A DNA stretch of 64,000 bases from Microdochium bolleyi (GCA_001566295.1 KQ964245.1:3601524-3665523), one strand, 5' to 3'. Numbered from the stretch's first letter, positions 46,385-58,146 are shown. Numbers and translations are program-made. Notes: generated by a model from the letters alone, not told the origin.

Positions 46385-47598
46385 AACAACCTTATGAACA
46401 TCCCTAGCAAATCTGGGTTCCTCTGTTGAACAGAACGTTGCATGATCAAACGACGCTTGTGCCGACCGCCCTGGATGACTATCACGACGACACTCATATC
46501 TCACGAAAGTTACGGATATCGCGACATCGCGGTAGCGAATGAAGACTCTTCTGGATGCGGCATAGGCACGGGGAGAGCGGGGCAACGTCCGAACTCCCTC
46601 GCAGGCCGAATATCGACGGCTCCTTGCAAAACGACCGGCGCTGAGCCAGACTGCTATTACCAGTCGGCTGCAGCTGCAGGCTAGAGTAAGGGACGTGCTC
46701 ATTGCGCGAAGTCAGTGGAAGGTGTACATATATATGGCGTCACGGCATTATTAGAAGGGAAGCCTCGTTCATTGGAGTATGTATTACGTGCAGGATTGCA
46801 TGCTTTGTTTGAGGGGCGCAGATCTGGCACGATCCCTGGCCAGAAGCACATGGCTCGCAGAGCACTACGTAGCGAATTTATAGCGGCATAAACTCATGCC
46901 TGGCGAAGCATCAACCCCTCCTCGCACATTGCACTGATGAAAGAACCAACAACAAAAAAACAGCGAAGAGCTTCGACGACTGCAGACTCGTGTTTTGCGT
47001 ACAAAGTCCCTTGCCCATGCGCCGCATTTCCTAAGGGCCACACGGGTTGGCATGTGCAGCGGAGTACTTGGAAGCGGATTGGCTCGGCTCTGGCGGGTCC
47101 GGCGTGCCTCCTTTAGACCCTCCCGGGCCACGGAGCGCTACGTAGCATGACCTCGAGTTCCACCACGGAGCACCACGGCAATCTCGAGACTGCATGAGCT
47201 CCCGACCTATCGTGAGCATCGCTGTCCCCTACGACACCTCAAATCGTTCCGACGCGGCCAATCCCTCCGCTGGCCGGCACCCATCCGACCACGGTCGACG
47301 ACAGTCACTACTTGCTTCTCAACCATAGCGGCACCGCCGTCTCGACGATAGCTGCCCACCCCCCCAATTGCGCACACGCGCCCCGCCTCTGACCGTCAGA
47401 ACCGGGTTCCAGCCATGATACAGCTGCCGTGCGCACCTGCGGCCAGTTAATGCGAAGCGACACGAACCTTCCACCTCACGCAGAGAAAAAGAGAGAGAGG
47501 ACGAGCATCAGCCGGGACGACAACAACGAGCAGTTCTTCTTTCCGGGCGGTGCGACTTTGCGTGCGCATCCCCCGAACCCCAGCCGACTCAGGACGCC
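46385..47598. other. intergenic region upstream of the PI 4-kinase gene
   Basis: About 1.2 kb between NC2-alpha and the kinase. It contains the 3' end of the former, then a mixed region with no gene. C-rich sequence with GAGAGAGAG near 47,490 lies in the leader of the kinase. No tRNA-like structure was found. Confidence 0.5.
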
Positions 47599-50500
47599 AT
47601 GTCTTGGGACCTGCTGCAGCGCTTCATCGAGAGTGATGTGTTCAACCAGAACCCTTTCCTCTCCGTGTCGTACCTCTCGTGAGTGGCTCCTCTCTCGGTT
47701 CTCCGGGACTCCGATTGTGCCCGCAGGCGTCCCTCGGATTCTAGCTGACATTCCGCGTTCCTCACCCCAGTCGTTACGCAGACCATGTCGGAATCACCTA
47801 CGTCCTCTGCTCCAAGCTCCGCCAGTTCCCGTACGAGGAGGTCGAGTTCTTCCTGCCGCAGCTATGCCACCTCATAATCAGTGTTGATAACGAGTCGATG
47901 GCCCTGGAAGAATTTCTGTTGGACCTGTGCGAGGAGTCGGTCTCTGCTGCGCTGCTGGTACGTTCACAACCATGCGTGTTCCCTCACGGATCGGGTTTTC
48001 CGACCAAAGCTTGACTAACACACAGTGGCTTCCTGTTTCTTAGACGTTCTGGCTCTTTCAATTCTACCTACACGACCTTGCCCGGACGCCGCAGACGCAA
48101 GCCTTTCGAACGTGCCGGCGGGTATACAACAAGGTGCAGCACATCGTCTTCGGCCTCAGCGACACGCCGCGCAACGACAAGATCAAGGAGAACACTCTCC
48201 CCGTCACCGTGCTGGCGAGCTTCGTCCTCGCGAGCGTTGGCGTGCCCTTGCTTCCGAAGTGGGCTGGACCGCTGGCCATTGCGCAGGCTCGCAAGGCGCA
48301 ACCCGACGGTGAGGTTGTCCATGAGACGGCGACACCCGTGGCCAAGGTCGCCCGGAGCAAGACCGTTACAGGGACGACGACGACGACGACGGCAAAGACT
48401 CGGCGACCTCGAGACGGGACGGGTCCGACAGGAAAAGCAGCAGCAGCGCCAGGGACCACTGTATCAGGCCCAGGGGGGTCCTCACCAAATGGTATCGCCA
48501 GCCCAAGAGCACCACCGATACATAGGTCTTCGTCCTCCGAAGCAAAGACCCCCGCGTCTGGTGAGGGCCGGAAACCCGCGTACATCGAAAGCAGACTGCT
48601 CGAGGCTCGACTCAGCTCGGCTTCGCTGCCGTTACCGGAAGCCCGCTCACCACGAGCGATCACGCGACCTTCGACACCGGTGTCCGCCGGCTTCCCGCGG
48701 CCAGGCGGCGACTCGATATCGAGGCGACATTCGTCCCACATCAAGACGATGCTGAACAAGGCCGAGCTCACGTCGACGAAGAAGGCCAAGCTACTGCGTC
48801 AGAACTACTTCCGCAGCCAGCTCGCCTTCCTGACCGCGCTGGAGGGCATCTCGACGAGGCTCGTGATCGTGCCGAAGCCTGCGCGACTGAGCGCGCTGCG
48901 CGCCGAACTGGCCCTGATTGCGCGAGACCTCCCCGCGGAGATTGACGTGCCCGTCCTATCCCCGCCCACGCTCGTGGACGGCAAGCCGGCGTCAAGCCGC
49001 CACCACCGCATCGTCAGGATCAACCCGGCCGAGGCCACGGTCCTGAACAGCGCGGAGAAGGTGCCCTACCTGCTCATGATCGAGATTCTGCGGGATGATT
49101 TCAACTTCGACCCCGAGTCGCCAGACAACGAGAGGCTGCTGTCGACGCTGATCGCGGAGCAAGGGCAGAGCCGGAAGCGGCTGTTCGACCTGACGGATGC
49201 ACATCAGCAGCTACCCGCCAGCGGTCGGGCCTCGGGCGTGGCGGACGAGCAGCCAGACAGCGTCTTTGAGCCAGTGTCTGGTGACCTGGGGAGCTCTCCG
49301 ATGCTGAGGCCCACCGAGCCAGGGACACCGCCCACCGCCGGACAGCCGCTCAGGTCGCCGCTTAACCCGATCCGGTTCCCGAGCGGCGCGACCGGGTCGA
49401 GCATGTCCGAGGCCATGAACACGCCCAGGACATCAGGCACGTCGACGTCGCGGTCGAGCAGCCCGGGGCCCCTGCGACGAGGCGGGACCATAGGCGCTGG
49501 TGGTGCCATCGGTGCCGGTGCTTTTGGGGGCCCGCTGGCGAGCGCGCGCAACACGTCGGCGGACCAGCCCGACTTCTCCGCGCTGGCGACTCACATGCGC
49601 ACGGCGTCGCAGATGCTGGCGCAGCTTGAGGCGACGAGCGGCAAGCGGCCGCGGCACGAGGTCGCGGCGATCCGGAGCAAGATCATTGCGAGCATGCAGA
49701 GCCTCGAGGAGCAGAGCTTCGACCTGGACGACGGGCAAGGGCCGACATTCGACCTCATCATGGCCAAGAACGCGGCGGCGACCGCCGCGGCTGCCGAGGC
49801 CCAGGGGGCCGATGTCGACGAAACGGTCACGATCGCTGCGGCGGCCGCTGCCGCCACCGCCACCGCCACCGGCGACATGGAAGACGTCGAGGCGCTGGAC
49901 CCGGCGGCGAGCGGGGCGTCAGCGGGCGCGGCGCGCATGGAGAACGACGCGATGACGGGCGGCGTGCAGCGCAAGGGGGACCGGGACGACCCGAGCGCGG
50001 CAGTGTTTGGAGAGGCGTGGCAGATGAAGAAGGAACGGATCCGGCAGTCGTCGCCGTACGGGTGGATGAAGAACTGGGACCTGGTCAGCGTCATTGTCAA
50101 GACGGGCGACGACCTGCGCCAGGAGGCGTTCGCGTGCCAGCTGATCAAGGTGTGCCACAAGATCTGGACTGACGCGGGCGTGCGCGTGTGGGTGAAGCTC
50201 ATGCGCATCCTCGTCGCGGGCGAGTCGGCGGGCCTGATCGAGACCATCACCAACGGCGTCTCGCTGCACTCGCTGAAGCGCAGCCTCACGCTCGCGAGCA
50301 TCGAGGCCGGCGTCAACCCGCGCCGGCGCTTCGCCACGCTCAAGGACCACTGGGTCAAGACGTTCGGCAAGCCCGGCTCCGAGCCGTACCGAGCCGCCGT
50401 CGACGCGTTCAAGCGCTCGCTCGCCGCGTACAGCATGATCTCGTACGTGCTGCAGCTCAAGGACCGGCACAACGGCAACGTCCTCATCGACAACGAGGGC

Positions 50501-50762
50501 CACATTGTCCACATCGACTTCGGCTTCATGCTGTCAAACTCCCCCGGCAGCGTCGGCTTCGAGGCCGCGCCGTTCAAGCTCACGTACGAGTACGTCGAGG
50601 TGCTCGGCGGGGTCGGCTCCGAGGACTACGAGGACTTCAAGAGGCTGTGCAAGCAGGCTTTCCAGGGTATGTCTTTGTTTTTTATTTCTTTTTCTTTTCC
50701 GTTTCCACTCCCCTCACTCCCCCCTACCCAGTCGCCCAATGTCCGTGCTCGTTTGCTGGTGG

Positions 50763-50807
<45 letters not shown>

Positions 50808-51204
50808 AAGACTAACCCCGAGTGCCGCAATACACAGCCCTCCGACGCTCCGCGGACAGCATCATCGACCTGGTCAGCATGATGGGCCGGGACTCCAAGA
50901 TGCCATGCTACGCCGCGGGCGTGGGCACGGCGACGGCGTCCCTGCGGCAGCGGTTCCAGCTGCACCTCAGCGCCGACGAGGCCGAGGCGTTTGTCGAGAC
51001 GGACCTCATCGGCAAGTCCCTGGGCAGCTACTATACACGACTGTGAGTTTTCTCCCCTTCCTCAACTCCTTCCCTTTTTGGCCGGATCTGGTCGGATGTG
51101 CCCTTTAGATTTGTACCAGGGATCCTGTATGATCAGGACGCTGACCTCTTTGGGGAATGACTAGTTATGATACGTTCCAATATCGGACTCAGGGTATATA
51201 CTAG
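47599..51204 (+). CDS. phosphatidylinositol 4-kinase, Pik1 type
   Basis: Five exons, 47599-47678, 47771-47957, 48044-50666, 50838-51042 and 51165-51204, giving 1044 aa, close to yeast Pik1. The N-terminus MSWDLLQRFIESDVF leads into the Pik1 lipid-kinase-unique region (FPYEEVEFFLPQLCHLIISVD) that binds frequenin-type regulators. The middle is Ser/Pro/Ala-rich and variable. The kinase domain includes VSVIVKTGDDLRQE (Lys775), LKDRHNGN (896-901) and HIVHIDFGF with the metal-binding Asp at 914; the last exons restore LRRSADSIIDLVSMMGRDSKMPC and the short C-terminus YDTFQYRTQGIY. It makes phosphatidylinositol 4-phosphate at the Golgi and in the nucleus and is essential for secretion. Intron 2 has two nearby acceptors (see findings). 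The fourth intron carries a TG microsatellite. The identification is firm. Confidence 0.94.
50764..50806 (+). repeat. (TG)n microsatellite inside a PI 4-kinase intron
   Basis: Forty-three bases of perfect TG repeat within the 171-nt fourth intron of the kinase gene. It lies about 30 bases before the acceptor, in the region where the branch point should be. Confidence 0.95.
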
Positions 51205-51717
51205 ATTAGCCTTCTTTTCTGTCTTCGCGCTTGGAGGTTTGATCATCTTCAAATAAACCGTGGCGACAGAGGGCGGCGGTGGGAGGTGGGAATAGACGGA
51301 CTCCTTTCGCGAATTGCGCGCACGCATTTACACACAGACACACATCATTGGAAAACACGTTCACGCACGAGGAAGCAGGGGAAAGCAGGGCCAAGGGAAA
51401 GCGCGTCGCGGAGGATGGAGAAAAGGAGGATAAAGTGAAAGGAAAGGAAGAGCCATCGCGATCATCACTGTCATACCATCCATCATATACCATGCATTGA
51501 GCAAGCATATACCAGTCTCACGAGAAGAGAGACGAAATCAACTTAAATACTGTACGCAACGGAACAAACGTGGAGTTGAAGTGATGGCTATATGCAAGAC
51601 TTCGTGATTGCAAATCGACATCCAGTAATAGCGGATGGCCATCACTATCGCCATTTGCAACTGAATACTTTGTTCTCCAACGCAAGAACCACCCACGACC
51701 AGTTATCAGCCCATTGC
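51205..51717. other. convergent intergenic region
   Basis: About 510 bases between the stop codons of the kinase gene and the membrane-protein gene. It is rich in GAAAGGA/GGAAAG words on the plus strand from 51,370 to 51,460. It presumably holds both 3' untranslated regions. Confidence 0.55.
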
Positions 51718-53565
51718 TCATCTCGAAGTGCACTCCGCTCCAAAAACACCAGAGCTCGCAGAGGCCAGGCCAAGGAGGGCTGCCAATCCCCACGAGAGTG
51801 CCCCAGCCTCCTTGTCCAGCTCTTCGGCAGGCAGGATGTCTCCCTCTGCCAGCAACGCCGCTTCAGCCGGGCTAGGCTCATACATGTCGCCCGCGTTGTC
51901 ACCATTCGTCAGGGCTTTGTGCGAGCGACCTCTGCGTCGAGTTGCCGTATCCTGCGCGCTCTTCCCTGTGGCGGTCGTATCGTTGTTACCAACCGCTTCG
52001 CTGGACTTTGATTTGCTCGCCAGGCCATCATGCGTCAGGGCAACGCCTGGCACAGCTGACGCGATAATATCCCTCACATCCACAGCACGTACCGCCGCCC
52101 AGATGCCAAGACTGAAAGCACTGATCAGGACATCGAATCCGACAGCTTGCACAGCGGGATGGTCGCTGACCGAGCCGAGTATCTTGCCAATGGCCGTCGT
52201 GCTGCGATCCCACTTGCTCCGCTCATTGACGTCCCATGGCAGGAAAGCGCTGTGCCTGTGATAATGAGAATCGGGGGCATTATTCACGAGTCCGACAGCA
52301 GACGCCTTGTAGTGGAGGACTAGAGAGACCAGTGAAATGGTACGGAACAAGGTTGTCAGAGAGGCATAGCTTTCGTGAGGTGTTGCGTTCACTCGGCCCC
52401 AGCTTGCCGGTACCAAGTACGGTGCCAAAACCGGCAAGAATGTCGTGGCTCGCGCAAGGAATGCCACAGTTGCGAAGGACGGCGTTCCAGCAGCATATGG
52501 AAGCATAAAGATGGACCCGAAACCCAGCGCGATACTGCTGTAGAAGATGGCGGGTCGGGGCTGCCACGAAGCTGGTTTTGAGGTTAGCAACCTTCCTCTC
52601 AGACGTCCCCATCCGGGAAGAGGATTGCTTGGGAGTGCCAGATCCTGGCCGCCAGCCGACAAAGGTGCCGGTGTTACCAAGAGAGCTAGGTAGAACAGAT
52701 TCTGGGCATAGGACAGGTTGACGAGATGCGCCAGGGTCAGGAAAGCTGGGAGATTCCGGATGCCACGCCGGCGTCCCTCTACTGCGAGAAGGACGCTCCA
52801 GGAGAGGGTCGCGAGATCGATCTGCTGTCCCCACCAGAAACGACGACTGCGTTCGACGATGATCTCGAGGGCATCTCGGTAGACTGGAGTGTCACTCAGC
52901 CACTGGCCAAGATATAGCTCCGTGTCATCGTGGCCAAGGCTGTTCTTGTGGGGGAACCAGCTGCACAGGCTCCTGTCAGCGAGCTTCAGCGGGTGCAACA
53001 TGAATTAAGAAGAACGGCATACCTGGGAGGAGCCTTGAGCCCTCGCTGATCAGCCCAGACCCTGTACGAGAGGAAAGCGACGTCCACGGCAGCAAAGGCG
53101 GCCACACTGAAGGCTAGGGCCGCCAGGGCGATGAAGACTGGGATGAGTTTTGCGCGCCTGGTTGCCCGCGAGCGGGTGTCTTGCGGGGGGCTCAGAGCCC
53201 GGTAGGAAGTGAGCAGGCTCGTGGCGACGGTGTAAGTGAGGTAGACGACTGAGGCTACGTGAACACCCGGAGCTGCGACGGCCGCATAGCTGATTGGGTT
53301 GTTAGTCTGCGAATGCACCAGAGATGTGTCGCGCGAGGCTGGAGCTACCTGATGGGATGGGGAAACACGACGGGAGCCATGATGCCCAACGGGTTGACAG
53401 TGAGGACGCCAAAGAGGACGACGAAAGATGTGAGAGGCGCCGGGGCACACGTCTGATTGCGCAGCGGAAGAAGTGCAGGCAACGAGTAAAAGCGAATGCC
53501 CGAGCCGGGCTGCGACGAGGAGGTTGTTGTTTGTCTGGTGGCCGGCGCTACTGTACAGGATCCAT
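51718..53565 (-). CDS. multi-pass membrane protein of unknown function (about 563 aa)
   Basis: Proposed exons on the minus strand: 53557-53565, 53349-53509, 53023-53289 and 51718-52972; lengths sum to a whole number of codons. The last two introns (59 and 50 nt) are well supported, with a CTAAC branch in the first. The first 9-nt exon (Met-Asp-Pro, GTACAG donor) is tentative; without it I see no start for the PGSGIRFYSLPALLPL stretch. The protein has about nine hydrophobic segments, for example FVVLFGVLTVNPLGIMAPVV, LIPVFIALAALAFSVAAFAA, NLFYLALLVTP and VGFDVLISAFSLGIWAAVRA. A hydrophilic Ser/Asp/Lys-rich loop with an RRRGR patch precedes the last helix. I do not recognise the family. It is probably a conserved ascomycete membrane protein; substrate and location are unknown. 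Confidence 0.7.
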
Positions 53566-54443
53566 GGTTGGTGTGATGTCACTGGTCGAAGAAGTTGGGT
53601 GGCAGGGGCGCAGGATCGTGCTTTCCCTCCCTGCGCCGGCCTCCTGCAGACGCCCACTTGATGCCTCCCTTGGGCACGTCCGCTGGCTGCCGGTGTCCCA
53701 TGTGCCTGCAGGCGAACAAGTCTGCAAGCAAGGGAAGTGTCAAAGCAGCATTACATCTACCTACCATCGCACACCTTCTCAAGTACCTTCAGGTACGATC
53801 AGTACAAGGGTATTGTTTATGGATGGCGACATCTCCACACTTTAAGGTGCGCAAGGGACGGCTGTGCCCCCGCTGGTGCCAGGCACTCCCCACCATTACC
53901 CAGACCATCGGGTGGCCAGTGGCTGTTGCTGAGATGTCAACAGCACGAACCCCTTGGTTCTGCCGACCGCCGTTGTTGATTTGAGGTCTTGGTCTTTTTC
54001 AGATTTCGGGGATTGGGGGATGCCTCGGCATGTACTCCTTCATATCCTTACCTCCCTACCTTGAGCCGTCATGGAACCAGGACCAAGCCGAGTGTGACGC
54101 CTGGCTATTCCGATCATGATGACCCTCACTTGCACTCTGAGATCATGCCGTGAGATTGGAATGCGCACCGGAAACCAGGAGCGTTCACATGAATTCGGAG
54201 ATGACCCGAGCTGGGCCGGGCCAACACGTCCAGGTTGCAAGTCTGGAGCCGGCCCCACTTTCTCGGGAGCTGTCAGTTGAGCCCCGCGGGTCCTTCACAT
54301 GGGCGCTAGAAAGGCGCCGTCCTTTTCCTCGTACCTATCTCAGGGACAGCATTCAGATCGTATCAAACTCGCAGCAAAAACCAGCCGTCCCCTCCCACCC
54401 ACCACTCCCAGAACAGGCGCCCGCCGCCTCGGTCACTGTCGCC
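53566..54443. promoter_or_regulatory. divergent promoter region between the membrane-protein gene and the Arl3-like GTPase gene
   Basis: About 880 bases between divergent starts. A minus-strand frame around 53,580-53,782 lies just upstream of the membrane-protein start and could be a leader open frame. No site was named with confidence. Confidence 0.45.
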
Positions 54444-55266
54444 ATGTACCACCTGGCCAAAGGCCTCTACCGCCTCGCCACCAGCAAGGAAGGTCAGCAA
54501 TTCCGCCCGACGACCCCAGCCACCCTCGCTGGCGGCCCCTCTCCAAGCTGACCTTTGCGCGCGCATCCCAGAGTACTCGGTGATCCTCCTCGGTCTCGAC
54601 AATGCCGGCAAGACGACCTTCCATGAGCAGGCCAAGTCGCTCTTCCTGCCCGACCGCCCGGACCCGAAGCTCAACACGGTGCCCACTGTCGGCCAGAACG
54701 TGTCCACCCTGACTCTGCCGGACATGTACCTCAAGATCTGGGACGTTGGCGGTCAGCACTCCCTCCGCAAGCTCTGGCAAAGCTACTACTCGTCCTGCCA
54801 CGCCATCGTCTTCATCATCGACAGCACCGACATCGGCGACGGGTTCCTCGACCTCGGTGACGACGACGACCACGCCAACGAAGACAACGGCGACCCGGGC
54901 AGCAGCAGTGGCACAGGCGCAAACAACAAACGGAAGAACAGCGCCGCCGCCGCGGCAGCGACGACGGTAGGCCGCCTCGACGAGTGCCGGCTCGTGCTCG
55001 AGGACGTCCTGCAGAACTCGGACACCGAGGGCGTGCCCCTGCTGATCCTCGCCAACAAGCAGGATCGCGAGGACTGTGTCGAGGTCGTGCGCATCAAGGA
55101 AGGGCTCGTCAAGAAGGTCTTTGAGGGCGACAAGGCCAGCAGCATCCGCGACTCGCGCGTCCTGCCCATCAGCGCGCTCACAGGCACGGGCGTGCGCGAG
55201 GCCGTCGACTGGGTCCGCAGCCGCGTCAAGTGGAACAAGGAGTCGCGCCCGCCTGTGATGCGGTAG
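54444..55266 (+). CDS. Arl3/ARFRP1-type small GTPase of the trans-Golgi
   Basis: Two exons, 54444-54492 and 54572-55266, giving 247 aa. The 79-nt intron has an unusual GTCAGC donor but a good CTGAC branch, and removing it restores TSKEEYSVILLGLDNAGKTT. The N-terminus MYHLAKGLY matches the family, in which yeast Arl3 is acetylated on Met by NatC and recruited to the Golgi by Sys1, instead of being myristoylated on Gly2. GTP-binding motifs are GLDNAGKTT (24-32), WDVGGQ (73-78) and NKQD (178-181). A low-complexity insertion of about 40 residues, first acidic (DDDD) then GS-rich and finally seven Ala, stands at about 103-145 between the switch II region and the next helix. ARFRP1 drives recruitment of Arl1 and golgins at the trans-Golgi; Arl1 itself is less likely from the N-terminus. 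Confidence 0.88.
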
Positions 55267-55525
55267 CGTCGCATGCGCAAGTCAAGGGGAGTGGGGAGTG
55301 AGATTCCTTGCTGGCAATGGAGAGTTGGTGGCCTTTCATGGGGGCATATATGTTCATATCAGCGTGGCATTTGGGACGGCGTTCTGGGATAGATCTTTTT
55401 GGGGCCATACGGGATGAGCCCATGCGGCATCGCATCCATAAGAGCGGCCTCCGCTGTTTGGCCTTTATTCTTTTTTATACATTCCTGTTCCAACAACATT
55501 ACATGTTGCCAAAACAACCACCTAA

Positions 55526-56527
55526 CTACACCATGGGTATCTTATTTTCGTTTTCTGCTGACAGCTCCGCCAGCAGCCCACCCTTGTCTCTCTGCTTGCC
55601 GTCCTCGGCGAGCTTCTGGTCCAGAAATGACGAGAGCTCCTTGCTCTTCTGCAGCGCCGCGCTCGCGCACTGCAGCAGGACCGTCGGCTCCACGGCCGCA
55701 CCACCGAGCTTGGCGATCTGGCAGATCTCGCCGTGCCGGTTCAGGCTTATCGTGCAGCTGCTCGCGCGCATCTGCTCCTCGAGCAGCGTTGCGTCGAGCA
55801 GCACGATCTCGTGCTCCCCGTCGCCGCCTCCGGCGCCGTCCTCCCCGTAGAAGCTGAAGGTGATGCAGAACGGCGAGTGCAGCCAGCTGAGCGGCACGGG
55901 CTCGCGCTCCGCGGGCGTGTATATCGTCAGGACCTCGCCGTCCATGCTGGTGTCGGGCTTGCGGAAGTGTCTGAGCGCGGCGACGACAGCCAGGCACGCT
56001 GCGTCGATCAGGTTGCCGTCGTGCGAGAGCACGTGCAGGTCCGCGCGGACGGACCAGCACTTCTGCCCGGCCACGAGGCACAGCGACTCCGTGTCGAGCG
56101 CGTTGGACCGCCGAATCGTCTTCTCGAGCAGCCGCGAGAGCAGCACCTCGGTCTCTGTTGGGCGGTTGACCTCGAACGCGGGGGACGCCATGGGGCTCAG
56201 CTCGGTGCTGATGGTGAAGATGCCATCGAACGGGCGGTCTGTGTACGGGACTGTCACCTCGGCGGAGACCTTGGCGAGGACCCTGGCGGGGGAGGTTTGT
56301 CGCAAGTCAGTCCGGGTGGCATGGGCAGGCAGTAGGTCTTAGTCTGGTGGCGCGAGCACATACCTCGTCTTGCCGAGCGTGACGTCTGCGACGCCATATT
56401 GCTCGCCGAATGTGAGGTCGAGCTTGCGGAACTGGTCGAGCGCCCGGCCGTCGAGGCGGTGGCCTTCGAGGAGTGCCTGCGATACGAAGGCCCTCTCGTT
56501 CAGAGACGGCTCAGCCTCGCGGGGCAT
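55526..56527 (-). CDS. exosome core subunit Rrp45 (RNase PH-like)
   Basis: Two exons on the minus strand, 56364-56527 and 55526-56282, giving 306 aa, the usual length. The 81-nt intron splits an Arg codon in GKTRVLAKVSAEV, and the join matches the family. Motifs in order: SLNERAFVSQALLEGHRLDGRALDQFR, FGEQYGVADVTLGKTRVLAKV, VPYTDRPFDGIFTI, ELSPMASPAFEVNRPTETEV, and CWSVRADLHVLSHDGNLIDAACLAVVAALRHFRKPD. These identify Rrp45 (EXOSC9/PM-Scl75), a catalytically inactive RNase PH-fold protein that pairs with Rrp41 in the hexameric ring of the RNA exosome. The exosome processes and degrades RNA 3' to 5' in nucleus and cytoplasm. The C-terminal tail carries helical SKELSSFLDQKLAEDGK. It is convergent with the GTPase gene (259 bases between stops) and divergent from the Cwc15 gene. 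Confidence 0.92.
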
Positions 56528-57058
56528 GGTCTCTTAGTTTGCCGTGAGGTTTGGTCAGATCGTGGGTGGCGTATCGTTGAAAGACCTCAAGGTTGACTGA
56601 GGCCGGGTGAAAGTCGCAAAGAATGTAAAAAACTGTCGTGTGCCTGTCACATATCTTGATGTCTGGAGAGAGTGCTGCTCTCTGGTGGGGCTCTGTCCAG
56701 CAGAATAGCTTGCCTGCAGTTTTCCAATTGGCGTCCGATGCGCTCATGCACATGCTTAGCTCCAGTTTCGCAACTTTTTGGAGCAGTTCTGCCGGGCGGT
56801 GGCTGGGTATCCTTGTCGTCGAGGCCAGGGTCCGCACCAACGGACGGGCTAGGTACCTTGCTCGACGCGGTGGTTTGGCTACTGCAGCTTTGTATCTTTT
56901 GCATCCTCTTCAAGTGTCAATCAGCAAGCTTCCCGAAGTCCCGTCACTTGCCTCGCCAACCACACGGTCGCAATCATTTCCCTGCCTGCGACTCTCAGAG
57001 CTTACGTTCATTCGCCCACATCAAAAGCAACCCGTGAACAGTAGACCTCCCGCCCACG
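56528..57058. promoter_or_regulatory. bidirectional promoter region of Rrp45 and Cwc15 genes
   Basis: About 530 bases separate the divergent start codons of an exosome subunit and a splicing factor, so both promoters share this segment. Both genes serve RNA metabolism, which suggests shared control but does not prove it. Confidence 0.5.
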
Positions 57059-57988
57059 ATGACGACCGCCCACAGACCGACCTTCGATCCCGTAAGTCAA
57101 CCTGGACTCTGTCCCTGAATCAACCCATGCTAACCCAGACGGCACGATACAGGCTCGAGGCAAGGAAGCCCTCCGCGGTCCCGCCTACCACCAGCGCCTC
57201 GCGCCGGCGCACACATCCCTCAAGTTCCGCAAGCCCGGCCAGGGCGGCGCCGCGGGCGCCGCGAAGCGCGACCTCCGCGCGGAACTCTTGGCTGCCGAGG
57301 CCGCGCACCTCGCCAAGCGCAACGGCGGCGCCCTCACTGCGGACGCCCCCTCGACCGAGGCCGGTGATGCTTCCTCGGCGGCAGCGGCGACAAAGAGGCC
57401 CATTGCAGCGTTAACGTCACGAGACGGTGGTGAAGCGGACAACGAGGAAGAGGATTTCGAGGCGAAACGGCGGCGCGTGCTGGAGGAGAGCAGAGATCTC
57501 GATGCAGACTCGGAAGACGACTCGGATGACAAGGGGAGCGGTGGCGATGACGACGATGATGACGATGACGACAGCGATGATGACAGCGACGACGACGACG
57601 ATGCGGAGCTACAGAGAGAGCTTGAGAAGATCCGGCGAGAACGCGCGGAGAAGCGCGAGAAAGAGGAGCGCGAGCGGCTGGCTGCCGAAGAGGCGGAGCG
57701 GGAGAAGGACATCGCGTTGGGCAACCCGCTGCTCAACAGCAACAGCATGACGAAGCAGGACTTCAACATGAAGAGGCGCTGGGACGATGATGTCGTGTTC
57801 AAGAACCAGGCGCGCGGGACAGAGGACAAGGGAAAGCAGAAGGAGTTCATCAACGTGAGTCTTCCAGTCCTCTTTGCTGCAGGACATCAATCGGTGGCAC
57901 TCCCTAGAATACTGACATGTAACGGTATCACAGGATCTCTTGCGGTCGGATTTCCACAAGCGCTTTATGGGCAAATACGTGCGATAAA
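57059..57988 (+). CDS. pre-mRNA splicing factor Cwc15 (Cwf15)
   Basis: Three exons, 57059-57091, 57153-57854 and 57935-57988, giving 262 aa. The joins give MTTAHRPTFDPARGKEALRGPAYHQRLAPAHTSLKFRKPGQ at the N-terminus and KEFINDLLRSDFHKRFMGKYVR at the C-terminus, the two conserved ends of the Cwc15 family. In between lies KRRWDDDVVFKNQARGTEDKGK. Cwc15 belongs to the Prp19/NineTeen-associated proteins at the core of the spliceosome and is needed for the catalytic stages of splicing. The middle is a long Asp/Glu/Lys-rich coiled coil with a poly-Asp run, typical of the family. The gene converges with the EthD gene, with 158 bases between stops. Confidence 0.93.
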
Positions 57989-58146
57989 GCCAGCGTATTC
58001 GCAAGGCAGCAGGCACAAGGAGCAAGAGCATAAATCAACAATAGTCGCAACTACCCAAACTCACACCGTGAGATTATTAGGGACTCTCCTCGAAACGCAG
58101 CATCCACGTACACCCCCAGCGACGAGTCGCCACCAGCATACACACC

